Source: Pseudalkalibacillus hwajinpoensis (lineage in GTDB: Bacteria; Bacillota; Bacilli; Bacillales; Guptibacillaceae). Taken from it: 64,000 nucleotides of DNA. The DNA is taken from the NCBI RefSeq assembly GCF_039851965.1, contig NZ_CP156674.1, positions 1,860,001 to 1,924,000 of the forward strand, given 5' to 3'. Position 1 is the stretch's first letter. Every line of letters starts with the position of its first letter. The notes below the pieces were generated by a model. That model saw only the letters and a program-made list of their open reading frames with translations, was not told the origin of the DNA and did not search any database. The position numbers and the translations under genes are program-made. Below, piece by piece: positions 1-8,055 of the stretch.

Positions 1-517
1 TTTGTACAAGGGTTCCCAGGTTTACCAGCGCTCTTCGCCGTGACTTCTCACTTCCTTCAATCATCAGCCCAACCTTTTGCCTGGATCGCAACGTTAAATT
101 CATTTCTTCTAACCAGCGGCCAATTCGTTCCAACTCTTTTCGTAGAGTTGATCGATTTATAAAGTGCCTCATTGCAAGGTGTTGTAATGTGGTTGGTTCT
201 TTCACCATTAACAACTCATACGTGATTTCAAGTATTCTTTCGCTTTGCGACAATGCTACGTTCTCATCATTAGTAGAAATAAGATTTTGATACAACTTTC
301 CTCGCTCATATTCTGCTATTTCAAGAAGTATCCCTTGTCCGGGTTTTCGCGTTAAAGAGCCAGTTGTTTCCCTTTCAATATATGGCTGTATCACATCAAG
401 ATCATTGCGAATTGTTTTATCCGAACAGCTGAGACGATCAGCTAAGTCTTTTACAACCAGAAGTTCGTCTTGATGCTCTAATAGAATTCGAAGTAATTCA
501 TTCTGTCTATCGTTCAT
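1..517 (-). CDS. BglG/MtlR-family PTS-controlled transcriptional regulator, N-terminal part (runs off the window)
   Basis: Read on the minus strand from an ATG preceded by AGGTG, this gives about 172 codons with no stop before the window edge. Residues 1-60 look like an HTH_11 domain (MNDRQNELLRILLEHQDELL, then a CSDKTIRNDL recognition helix). Residues about 105-165 form a second, Mga-like winged helix. In this family PRD and EIIB/EIIA-like domains follow and respond to PTS sugar phosphorylation; they would lie outside the window. It sits just downstream of beta-mannosidase remnants, so a mannoside or other glycan regulon is plausible. The sugar is not readable from the DNA-binding half. Confidence 0.75.
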   Translation of the reverse strand, partial: MNDRQNELLRILLEHQDELLVVKDLADRLSCSDKTIRNDLDVIQPYIERETTGSLTRKPGQGILLEIAEYERGKLYQNLISTNDENVALSQSERILEITYELLMVKEPTTLQHLAMRHFINRSTLRKELERIGRWLEEMNLTLRSRQKVGLMIEGSEKSRRRALVNLGTLVQ

Positions 518-605
518 GTTTTCACCTACTTTAGATGGTCGACGAAATACCTAAATGAAGTATATCAAAATCGAGGTATGATGAAAAAAGACTACAATAA
601 AGAGC

Positions 606-631
606 CCTCCATACAAACCGTTGTATGGAGG
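606..631 (-). terminator. Stem-loop terminator after the mannosidase remnant
   Basis: Perfect 11-bp inverted repeat CCTCCATACAA / TTGTATGGAGG with a 4-nt loop. On the minus strand it is followed by a weakly T-rich tail. It lies between the beta-mannosidase remnant and the BglG-type regulator. Confidence 0.6.
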
Positions 632-650
632 ACCATGCACTCTTATCCTT

Positions 651-1525
651 TTATAAATCTGCCATTGAGTGTACTTGCAACGACTCTGCAAAGCCTTCCG
701 TAAAGCCTTCATCCAATGTTCGAGCTAGAAAACTGATTCTTTTCTGTTGCCCGGAAACAAAGTAATTATCCGTGAAAATGCCTTCCGAGTTACTTGTAAC
801 ATATACCTGCTTCGCAAGTACATCAGTTTCCAAAATGTATTCTTTTCCTAAGGGTGTAACAACTTCTTCTATCTTTACATCAGGTTTGGAGAGGGAAAGA
901 TTTTTTACAGATGTAAAATAATGATATTTCGCATCTGTGATTTCTCCATCTATCTCCAGCTCAGCTTTAAACACCACTTCATTCGGGTTGCGTCCTTCAA
1001 GAATTTCTTCTGTCGCTAATGTGACAAACTTACTCGTTGAATTGGCTTCTAATATAAACTCTTCATTCCATTCTCGGAGCAATTCCCCATCGAAAGCTAA
1101 CAATTTCATGTGAATCGAACCTTGAAGTTTGTTTAGAACATCTGAAATGATATGAAGATCTACTTGCGTATTCTTCGTACCATCGATCGAGAGCATTATA
1201 TCCTGGAAACTTCTCTTCGCATAATAATGGAGAGCTTTCCACCTACCATAGTAGTCCATGCTTGCCCAAGATGCGACAGGCCAGCAGTCATTCATTTGCC
1301 AGTAAAGTGTGCCCATACAGTAAGGTTTCTTTCTTCGATGGGCTTCAATTGCTGTCTTGATTCCTTCTGCTTGAAGAACCTGACTCATATAAAGAAATGA
1401 GGGAAAATCTTTAGGTTCTGGGAGATAAGTCTCCATGTACTCTTTGATTAAATAATTTCCTCGACCATTTTTCTGGTGATGCAGCATAACCTCAGAATCA
1501 AGAGCCATATCTTCGATCCCCCTCC
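651..1525 (-). pseudogene. GH2 beta-mannosidase, C-terminal fragment
   Basis: The frame carries a typical beta-mannosidase C-terminal half: an SEVMLHHQKN segment, then LYWQMNDCWPVASWASMDYY and GRWKALHYYAKR, then beta-sandwich domains to a normal stop. Full-length family members are about 800-850 residues; only about 285 remain. The N-terminal sugar-binding and barrel regions and the EFG catalytic-nucleophile region are missing. Upstream the reading frame runs into the solute-binding-protein gene in a different frame, so an internal deletion has fused the two. A cytosolic exo-mannosidase acting on imported mannooligosaccharides is the presumed ancestral role. It cannot be active as it stands. 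Confidence 0.8.
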
Positions 1526-2454
1526 CCACCCTCAATTTCAGGGAACAGGGCGATACCGATATTCTTATCCGGTACAGATTCAAGAAGTGGTCCAAGAGAC
1601 CATGCTCCATCAATCATCATGGCTGCGTCACCCATAGCAAACAAGTCGCGGTGCTGGATGTTATCGATCGAGTTAAAGTCTTCATTAAATGCTTTCATGT
1701 CGGAAAGCTCCTTGATCACATTTACTGCTTTAATAAATTTTTCATTCGTAAACTTCTTATCACCATTAAGTACTGCGGGCAAGAAGTCACTACCTGTCAT
1801 GCGGTCTCCGATTGTGCTGATATAAGAAGATTGCAATACCCACTGCGCTTTATTACCAAGGGCAATCGGGATGGTATCATTTGATTTAAGTGTTTTAACT
1901 AACTTTTTGAACTCATCATACGTTTGTGGAAACTCATCATAACCAGCTTCCTTAAGCATATCTTTGTCATAATAAACAAGGCTTGTTGGTGTGATGTTTG
2001 CTGGTAATGCATACTGCTTACCTTCAACACGGTAATCGCCAAGCTGTCCTTCTTTAATAAGGTCATCCCAGTTGCTTAGAATATCATCGATCGGCTGAAC
2101 GAGTTTACCATCGACTAGTGGCTTAAGTTCAGCTCCAGGGAAAACCTGAATAAGGTCTGGCAACTGCTTTCCTGCAGCCTGTGTTTTCACTTTTACTTTA
2201 AATTGATCATGAGGAATACTCTGCTGCTTGATTACAATATTAGGATGTTCGTCATTAAATTTCTCTACCTGTTTAAGGCTGGCTTCATTTTGTGGTGAAG
2301 GCTCCGTCCAGATATTCCAGAACGTTAATTCAATCTTATCTCCGTCTCCCCCAGACGAACCGCTTGAAGCATCATCGCCTGAACATGCCGAAAGCATCAG
2401 TACAAGGACTATCATAGCGATAAATAAACTATGAGATCTTATCTTTTTCAACAT
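1498..2454 (-). pseudogene. Sugar ABC transporter solute-binding lipoprotein, C-terminally truncated
   Basis: The start has a good Shine-Dalgarno (AAAGGGGATGGG). The protein begins with a lipoprotein signal ending in LMLSACSGD (lipobox cysteine about residue 24) and continues as an extracellular solute-binding protein family 1 (LTFWNIWTEPSPQN, later AMMIDGAWSLGPLLESVP). The family normally has about 420-450 residues; homology stops near residue 310 at FPEIEGGEG. Five foreign codons and a stop then come from the adjoining beta-mannosidase sequence read out of frame. The protein could be made and anchored but lacks the last quarter of its second lobe. Its permease partner survives only as a fragment upstream. 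Confidence 0.8.
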
Positions 2455-2474
2455 TTCCCATCCCCTTTATTTTT

Positions 2475-2488
2475 TAAAAGCGCTTACA
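2475..2488 (-). promoter_or_regulatory. cre-like / LacI-family operator before the solute-binding protein
   Basis: Minus-strand TGTAAGCGCTTTTA matches the CcpA cre core (TGNAANCGNNNNCA) except at the penultimate base, with the central CG intact. It lies 21-34 bp before the start codon, where CcpA or the local LacI-type repressor would block transcription. Confidence 0.5.
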
Positions 2489-2632
2489 TTTAAATTGTAA
2501 ACGGATTCATTGAAGCTGATAATCCGAAAAAATTAAGATACTATCCTAAAAATTATGTAGTTTTTAGATTATTTTGTATATTTTACTTTGCTATTTCTTA
2601 TTATCAATACATTAGATAACAAAATACAACAT

Positions 2633-2670
2633 AAAAAAGCTAAGAGATCGAGAGACCTCTTAGCTTTTTT
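2633..2670. terminator. Bidirectional stem-loop terminator
   Basis: GCTAAGAG / CTCTTAGC stem with 10-nt loop, flanked by six A on the left and six T on the right. It would end minus-strand transcription of the CBM fragment. Except for this hairpin and the cre-like site, 2455-2725 is AT-rich promoter-like DNA. Confidence 0.75.
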
Positions 2671-2725
2671 AGTTAATTCAACAAAATCTCCTCAATTCCA
2701 AATGATTGAATGGCACTTATTTTTA

Positions 2726-3165
2726 CTATTTAATCGTAACATTGTCAATCGTGATGGTTGATGGAATAGAAACACCGTTGATCTCCCCTACTTCAAAGAC
2801 TAGTTTTCCATTTACATTGGTTGCACTTGTCATTTCAAAAGTAAATGAATGCGTCTCCACCTCTTCACCGATTGATATCACTTTTGTATCCATAAATGGA
2901 ATGAACCAGGGATCAGACGATAATGGCTCACCGACTAAGAGGTTAACCTCTCTTGGAGCTGTGGATTTGGCGTCTAATGAAACCGTATATTCTCTTCCAT
3001 TCTCAAAGAATAGATTTTCTTGAAAGACTTGCGGACTATAAGATTGGGCTCCTGTCTTTTCGAAAACAATCTCCATCTGTCCATCCTTATGAACTACTTC
3101 TCCTTCAGCAAATCCACTCCATTGATCTCCCCACCATGATCCCCAATTTACTAATCCATTAGAGG
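2726..3165 (-). pseudogene. Carbohydrate-binding module (CBM4/9-like) fragment of a secreted glycosidase
   Basis: The conceptual product is a single beta-sandwich domain: NGLVNWGSWWGDQWSG at its start, a QVFQENLFFENGREYTVSLD strand pair, and VSIPSTITIDNVTIK at the C terminus. This is the pattern of CenC-like CBM4/9 modules at the end of extracellular glucanases and mannanases. No signal peptide or catalytic domain remains. Its 5' side is fused to the end of an ABC permease remnant within the codons for ASNGL. The apparent ATG at 3202 belongs to the permease region read in another frame. It is most likely the tail of a deleted secreted enzyme. Confidence 0.7.
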
Positions 3166-3167
3166 CT

Positions 3168-3400
3168 TTACACCCGCCTCGCTTGTTTACGTTCGTTACC
3201 ATACATCGATTTGAATACGATAGCTAAGAAAATAACCGTAATAATGAACAAACATATGCTAGCAGCAGTGTAACCATAGTTGTTATACTTAAATGCTTGA
3301 TTGTACAAATAGAGCACTCATAGCACCAATCGCCATATGCTCACCTGCTACAAACCACGATATAAGAAAAGTTCAAGGTAACTTGTACCTCTGTTTCGAA
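3168..3400 (-). pseudogene. Sugar ABC transporter permease, C-terminal fragment with frameshift
   Basis: Translating the minus strand by eye gives TFLISWFVAGEHMAIGAMS, then after a one-base shift LYLYNQAFKYNNYGYTAAS, a hydrophobic helix (LFIITVIFLAIVF) and a basic tail ending ERKQARRV and a stop. This resembles the C-terminal membrane part of MalF/LacF-type permeases. The N-terminal two thirds and the EAA-loop segment are missing. It is bounded by the LacI remnant on its 5' side and the CBM fragment on its 3' side. Too short and shifted to have been listed as an open frame. Confidence 0.65.
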
Positions 3401-3709
3401 GGTTCCGAGATGTAAGAATGAGATCATACCCTTCTTTCTCAGCATGCTTTCGAAAACTCTCAATCACTGCACTAAAGAAAGGATGCTTCATGCCAACTTC
3501 ATTACCTTCAGAGAACATAACACCTATTGTCCATGATTTCTTAGTTGAAAGAGATTGAGCATGGGCGTTTGGTAAGTAACCCATTTCAGCCGCAGTATCA
3601 AGTATAGCCTGTCTCGTTTTCTTACTAACATCAGGATAATCATTAAGTGCTTTAGAAACCGTTGTGCTTGAAATCCCAGTTTTTTTGCTAAATCATAGAT
3701 TGTAATCAT
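3396..3709 (-). pseudogene. LacI-family transcriptional repressor, N-terminal fragment with frameshift
   Basis: The first ten codons read MITIYDLAKK. Shifting frame in the following run of A restores a normal LacI HTH (TGISSTTVSKALNDYPDVS), hinge helix and start of the effector domain (SWTIGVMFSEGNEVGMKHPF), until homology ends after about 105 residues at TSRNLRN. About 230 residues of the sugar-binding domain are missing. The sequence passes directly into the permease fragment. A palindrome typical of LacI/GalR operators lies just upstream, suggesting former autoregulation. Confidence 0.75.
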
Positions 3710-3727
3710 TGTCGTCTCCTCTGGATA

Positions 3728-3739
3728 GAAAACGCTTTC
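3728..3739. promoter_or_regulatory. LacI/GalR-type operator upstream of the lacI remnant
   Basis: GAAAACGCTTTC is a near-palindrome around a central CG, the usual form for LacI-family repressors and CcpA. It sits about 20 bp before the start codon of the broken regulator. Confidence 0.45.
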
Positions 3740-3780
3740 GTTGATTATAGCTCACATATTTTTATTTAGAAGAAAAAAGA

Positions 3781-3803
3781 GACAAGTATTTGGGATACTT
3801 GTC
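3781..3803 (-). terminator. Terminator after the alpha/beta hydrolase gene
   Basis: GACAAGTAT / ATACTTGTC stem with a five-base loop, followed on the minus strand by TCTTTTTTCTT. Confidence 0.75.
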
Positions 3804-3814
3804 TAGCAATCTAA

Positions 3815-4621
3815 TTAGCTGAGAGAGCCCATAAATTCATCAACCACACGATTAAACCGCTCTGTCTCTTCTAGAAATGGACAATGACAGCTGTCTTCAA
3901 ACAATTCCAGTCTAGAGTTAGGAATTTCGCTTTTTAAATGTTTACCTGCTGCTACTGGAATTAACTTTTCCTCTTTACCAAAACACAATAGCGTTGGTTT
4001 GTTGATCTTATTTAAATATGGACGGCAATCTATAGTAGATTGATCAAATAGAATAGCACTCGCTATGGAGGAAGGAACCTTAGTTGTTTCTTCAAGCATC
4101 CAGTCAAGCTCAGACTGCGGCAATTCTTCTTTAAACATCAGAGGAAGAAATCCTTTCAGCAGACCAGCTTGATCCGTTTGAATATCTTGCATCATCCCAG
4201 TCAGTGCTGAAAGGTCAAAAGCTCCAATCTCAAAATCTGGCCATTTAAAATCTGATGCAAGCTCATCGACGATAACTGTCCCTTTCACATTATCCTCACC
4301 ATACTGATTTAAGTATTCCCAGATCACAAAAGCCCCCATTGACCAACCAACGAGCGTTACTTCTTTTAGGTGCAGATTATCTATGAAGCACTTTAAGTCA
4401 CGAGCATAATTCGCCACTGTATGGCCTGAGTGAACGTGAGTAGATTGGCCATGCCCTCTAAGGTCCAATGAAATGGCGCGATACTTTTGCCTGAAGTAAG
4501 GTAGCTGTTTTTTGAAAAAGCGACTACTCATCCAGACGCCATGAATAAAGATAACAGGCTGGCCCATTCCTACATCTTCATAATAAAGCTCTACTTCTTT
4601 TTCCAAATTCATAAATGGCAT
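3815..4621 (-). CDS. Alpha/beta-fold hydrolase
   Basis: A 268-residue cytosolic alpha/beta hydrolase: oxyanion HG at 27-28, DLRGHGQS at 53-60, nucleophile elbow GWSMG with Ser94, and a C-terminal catalytic His at about 246 (SCHCPF). The usual catalytic Asp position reads GKEEKLIP, so a Glu may serve as the acid. The start is backed by GGAGGGG eight bases upstream, and a clear terminator follows, so it is probably monocistronic. The substrate cannot be inferred; relatives include esterases and haloperoxidase-like enzymes. Confidence 0.8.
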   Translation of the reverse strand: MPFMNLEKEVELYYEDVGMGQPVIFIHGVWMSSRFFKKQLPYFRQKYRAISLDLRGHGQSTHVHSGHTVANYARDLKCFIDNLHLKEVTLVGWSMGAFVIWEYLNQYGEDNVKGTVIVDELASDFKWPDFEIGAFDLSALTGMMQDIQTDQAGLLKGFLPLMFKEELPQSELDWMLEETTKVPSSIASAILFDQSTIDCRPYLNKINKPTLLCFGKEEKLIPVAAGKHLKSEIPNSRLELFEDSCHCPFLEETERFNRVVDEFMGSLS

Positions 4622-4759
4622 ATGTTTCCCCTCCTTGAGTAAGAGTTAGACGAGATCTCAAATGATACGTTAACTGGATTTGGTTTACCAAAGACATCAT
4701 TGGAAAGGTACGCTAGAACCATTCATTTCATACCAGGATTCGATCGACACCATTCGAGC

Positions 4760-4781
4760 TAAACCGGGTGGTGACAGGCAC
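4760..4781 (+). repeat. Short dispersed repeat, copy 1
   Basis: Contains ACCGGGTGGTGACAGGCAC, present again before lytS. Exact identity covers 22 bases. The core GGTG-ACAGG-CACC is a small dyad. CCATTCGA lies just upstream in both copies. Located 46 bp before the PH-domain gene. Confidence 0.7.
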
Positions 4782-4827
4782 CGCATATGATAGAATATAA
4801 ACTAGAAAATGAGAAGGAGGAGTTACA

Positions 4828-5205
4828 ATGGGCATACTAAGCGGATTTATGGGGAATGCTTCAACTGTAAAGAAGGAAGATGTGAAGAAAGAACTTCAAA
4901 ACATCCTTGCCGATACGGAAGAGGTGAATGCAGCCTTTAAACTTGTACGTGATTTAATTGTATTCACAGACAAGCGTTTATTATTCGTGGATAAGCAGGG
5001 CATGACTGGAAAGAAAGTCGAGTACCACTCTGTTCCTTACAAGAGCATTTCACATTTCAGCATCGAAACGGCCGGACACTTTGATCTTGATGCTGAGCTC
5101 AAAATTTGGATTTCAAGTTCACAAACGCCGACTTTCTCGAAGCAGTTTAAGAAGGATGAAAGCATCTATACGATTCAAAAGCTTCTTGCTGAGCTTTGTG
5201 GGTGA
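4828..5205 (+). CDS. PH domain-containing protein (bPH_1/YvbH-like)
   Basis: A 125-residue soluble protein that is almost entirely one bacterial PH-like domain: an N-terminal helix, then the strand pattern LIVFTDKRLLFVDKQGMTGK and the YHSVPYKSISHFSIET segment typical of the DUF1696/bPH_1 family, and a C-terminal amphipathic helix (SIYTIQKLLAEL). Strong Shine-Dalgarno AGAAGGAGGAG. It stands alone between a dispersed repeat and a terminator. Family members are small cytosolic proteins of unknown role; no catalytic residues are evident. Confidence 0.8.
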   Translation: MGILSGFMGNASTVKKEDVKKELQNILADTEEVNAAFKLVRDLIVFTDKRLLFVDKQGMTGKKVEYHSVPYKSISHFSIETAGHFDLDAELKIWISSSQTPTFSKQFKKDESIYTIQKLLAELCG

Positions 5206-5220
5206 GTAGTGACAGCGATT

Positions 5221-5256
5221 AAGAAGTGGACCTTGAATTAGTCCACTTCTTTTTTT
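5221..5256 (+). terminator. Terminator after the PH-domain gene
   Basis: AAGAAGTGGAC / GTCCACTTCTT stem with a 9-nt loop and a run of T. Confidence 0.85.
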
Positions 5257-5394
5257 GTATTCTATTACTCTTTTTCTGAATGCAATATTATTAGAATAGG
5301 TACGATAGCGCCAGTCGCTCTTCCCCCGTTTTCTCCCTTACTCAAAACCAGTATAATAATAAGGAAGCTCATTACCATTCGACAATATTTGACT

Positions 5395-5416
5395 TAAACC
5401 GGGTGGTGACAGGCAC
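5395..5416 (+). repeat. Short dispersed repeat, copy 2
   Basis: Second exact copy of the 22-base motif seen 635 bp upstream. It lies 34 bp before lytS and is followed by a small direct repeat, CTAACTAGCACTAACTA. Confidence 0.7.
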
Positions 5417-5449
5417 TAACTAGCACTAACTACCAAAGGAGGGCCTTTC

Positions 5450-7189
5450 ATGTTCGAGCTATTGCTTACGATGCTTGAGCGACTTGGCATCATCGTTACG
5501 ATCGCGTTTGTGCTGACGCGCTTTCGCTTCTTCCGGGATATGATTTACAGTGATCAGCTCGCACGTAAGCAACAGTATGTGGCGATTGGTTTCTTTGGCT
5601 TCTTTGGCATAATCGGAACATACACCGGGCTTACCTTCAGTACAGATTCACTTCAGTTTTATTCCTGGGCTCTTGAAGTTTCATCAGATGAAGCAATCGC
5701 CAACTCCCGAGTTATCGGTGTCGTTCTCGCCGGACTTCTCGGTGGGAAGAGAGTTGGTTTTGGCGCAGGTCTTATTGCTGGACTTCACCGCTATATGCTT
5801 GGTGGCTTTACTGCGCTTGCCTGTGGACTGGCTTCGATAATAGCTGGACTCATTGCCGGCTCCCTCCATAAACGCAACCGTCATGTGAAGCTTCGTTCTG
5901 CATTCTTCATTGGTGCAGGCGCCGAAACAGTTCAGATGCTCATCATTCTGACTCTATCGAAACCACTTGAAAAGGCGATCGCACTCGTTGAGGTCATTGG
6001 TATTCCAATGATACTCGCGAACGGGATTGGGTGTGCCCTTTTCCTACTTATTATTAAAAACGTCATTAACGAGGAAGAGAAAGCTGGAGCGCTGCAGGCT
6101 CAGAAAACACTCCGAATCGCTGATCAGACGCTTGGCTATTTACGAAAAGGACTTTCACCTGAGTCGGCAAAGGAAGTTTGCAGCATTCTTCATCGCGAAA
6201 TTGAAGGTAGTGCTGTGGCGATAACCGACAGAACGCATATTTTAAGTCACGTTGGTCTCGCGAATGATCATCATCAGTCAGGGCATGAAATACAAACGAC
6301 GATTACGAAGGATGTGATTGATAAGGGAGAGATCGTTGTTGCAAATGATCGGACGATTCATTGCGCTGAAGAAGACTGCCCGCTTGGTGCAGCCATCATT
6401 GCACCGTTAAAGCAGCGTGGTAAAACGATTGGCACCCTGAAATTCTATTTCCGATCTGAGAAAGAAATTACTCATATCATTACAGAGCTTGTATCAGGAC
6501 TCAGCAATCTTTTAAGCAACCAATTGGAAATTGCTGAAGCGGACAAAGCCTACCAGCTTGCGAAAGAAGCAGAAATCAAAGCGCTTCAGGCGCAAATCAG
6601 TCCACACTTCCTATTTAATTCTCTTAGTACGATCATTTCACTGATTCGAATTGAGCCGGACAAAGCTCGTAAATTGCTGGTCTCTCTCTCTCATTTCTTA
6701 AGACAAAATCTATCTGGCACTACTGCCAACATGACCTCTCTAAACCAGGAGCTTAAACATGTGAAAGCATACCTGGAGGTAGAGGAAGCACGTTTCGTTG
6801 ATCGCCTCACAGTGAGGTACATGATTGAGGAGAGTGCATTAACTGTGCAGTTGCCTCCACTCACCCTGCAGCCGATTGTTGAAAATGCGATTAAGCATGG
6901 TATTAAAAACAAAGACACTGATTGTATCGTTGAAATTAGTATAAAGCGTCATTCGAATGGCACTCTCGTCTGTGTCACCGATAACGGCTCAGGCATAGCT
7001 TCCGATCGTTTGCCTGAGCTTGGTAAGACACATGTATCATCTCAAGTTGGGACAGGGCTTGGCCTTTATAATGTTAATCGCCGCTTAACTATGCTGTTTG
7101 GTGATGAAGCAACCATTCACATTAATAGCGTGCTGGAGAACGGCACGACCGTTTGCTTTTTGATTCCAATGTGGAGGATTAAGATATGA
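5450..7189 (+). CDS. lytS: LytS-family sensor histidine kinase
   Basis: A 579-residue membrane sensor. Residues about 1-205 form a 5TM-5TMR_LYT sensor with the typical SRVIGVVLAGLLGGKRVGFGAG stretch split across helices. A GAF-like middle domain follows (about 225-365). The kinase core has QISPHFLFNSLSTI with phospho-accepting His386, the N box VENAIKHGI and the G box GTGLGLYNVNRRL. Its last codons overlap the response-regulator gene by four bases. In characterised relatives (B. subtilis LytST-PftAB, E. coli BtsSR-BtsT) such sensors respond to extracellular pyruvate and switch on a transporter. The adjacent cstA fits that pattern; this assignment is inference. Confidence 0.88.
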   Translation: MFELLLTMLERLGIIVTIAFVLTRFRFFRDMIYSDQLARKQQYVAIGFFGFFGIIGTYTGLTFSTDSLQFYSWALEVSSDEAIANSRVIGVVLAGLLGGKRVGFGAGLIAGLHRYMLGGFTALACGLASIIAGLIAGSLHKRNRHVKLRSAFFIGAGAETVQMLIILTLSKPLEKAIALVEVIGIPMILANGIGCALFLLIIKNVINEEEKAGALQAQKTLRIADQTLGYLRKGLSPESAKEVCSILHREIEGSAVAITDRTHILSHVGLANDHHQSGHEIQTTITKDVIDKGEIVVANDRTIHCAEEDCPLGAAIIAPLKQRGKTIGTLKFYFRSEKEITHIITELVSGLSNLLSNQLEIAEADKAYQLAKEAEIKALQAQISPHFLFNSLSTIISLIRIEPDKARKLLVSLSHFLRQNLSGTTANMTSLNQELKHVKAYLEVEEARFVDRLTVRYMIEESALTVQLPPLTLQPIVENAIKHGIKNKDTDCIVEISIKRHSNGTLVCVTDNGSGIASDRLPELGKTHVSSQVGTGLGLYNVNRRLTMLFGDEATIHINSVLENGTTVCFLIPMWRIKI

Positions 7190-7917
7190 ACGCAATCAAA
7201 ATTCTAATAGTTGATGATGAACGTTACAGCCGCCAGGAGTTAGCTCATCTCTTAAGTCAATTTCAGTCGATTAAAGTGATCGGTGAAACGGATTCTGGCG
7301 AAGCTGCTGTTGTTAAAGCTCTGCAGCTTCAACCTGACGTAGTTTTTCTAGATGTTGAGATGCCCAGGATGAACGGAATGGAAGCTGCAAAAGCGCTGCT
7401 TGAATTAAAAAAACCGCCGCTAATCGTTTTTGCTACTGCATATCCTGAATTCGCTGCAGAGGCATTTCGCTACGAGGCAGTCGATTATCTCTTAAAGCCC
7501 TACGATGAAGAACAGCTTCATCAAACAGTGCAGCGCCTTACGAAGCTCGTTAACGTATCCTTTAAAGAAGAAGAAATTCCACTAAAGAAAAGCAGACTCT
7601 CCGTCGAAATAGATGGAGATATTCATTACCTTGATCCAAATGATATTCTGTATATTTATCGGGATGATAAGGTCTCACGCATTGTTGGTAAAAACGGTGA
7701 GTACGAAGTGAAGATGGCTCTAAAAGAACTTGAAAGTCGCCTATCATCTCATTCTTTCTTTAGAATTCATAAAGGCTACCTTGTTAACTTGCAGTACGTC
7801 AGGCGCCTTACGCCTTGGTTTAACGGGGCTTATCAGCTTGAACTTGAAGGTGTGAAGGAAAAGCTCTCAGTAAGCCGTAATTATGTAAAACCTCTTCGTA
7901 CACGACTTGAATTATAA
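7186..7917 (+). CDS. lytT: LytTR-family response regulator
   Basis: A 243-residue regulator with an N-terminal receiver (DDE at 10-12, phosphorylated Asp56 in VFLDVEMP, Lys in LLKPYD) and a C-terminal LytTR DNA-binding domain from about residue 140 (DILYIYRDDKV, FFRIHKGYLVNLQYVRRL). The ATGA overlap with lytS implies translational coupling. The next gene is a CstA-family transporter on the same strand after a 138-bp promoter region, the most likely target. Confidence 0.9.
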   Translation: MNAIKILIVDDERYSRQELAHLLSQFQSIKVIGETDSGEAAVVKALQLQPDVVFLDVEMPRMNGMEAAKALLELKKPPLIVFATAYPEFAAEAFRYEAVDYLLKPYDEEQLHQTVQRLTKLVNVSFKEEEIPLKKSRLSVEIDGDIHYLDPNDILYIYRDDKVSRIVGKNGEYEVKMALKELESRLSSHSFFRIHKGYLVNLQYVRRLTPWFNGAYQLELEGVKEKLSVSRNYVKPLRTRLEL

Positions 7918-8010
7918 ATTCCTAGTACATGTCAGTCGCCTTTTCAGGCATCTCACACCCGCTTTTTTGCATGTTATCTCTAAACCTGCCCGTTTGCTCC
8001 CTTTCTTTTC

Positions 8011-8033
8011 TATACTTAATGTAAACGCATACA
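8011..8033 (+). promoter_or_regulatory. cstA promoter -10 and CcpA cre site
   Basis: TATACT at 8011-8016 serves as a -10, with no good -35, as expected of an activator-dependent promoter. ATGTAAACGCATACA at 8019-8033 matches the cre consensus WTGNAARCGNWWWCA at every position. It lies over the expected transcription start, so bound CcpA should repress cstA when preferred sugars are present. Loose LytTR-like repeats (ACCCG at 7957, GCCCG at 7988, 31 bp apart) lie upstream. Confidence 0.7.
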
Positions 8034-8055
8034 ATTATCGGAGAGGGAGGATTTT

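Noticed and set aside
3168..3202. ATG at 3202 as the start of a secreted CBM protein
   Set aside because: The first codons are the permease tail in another frame and no signal peptide or SD is present.
7957..7992. Possible LytTR direct repeats before cstA (ACCCG and GCCCG, 31 bp apart)
   Set aside because: Too short and degenerate to call a binding site; mentioned only as context for the promoter.
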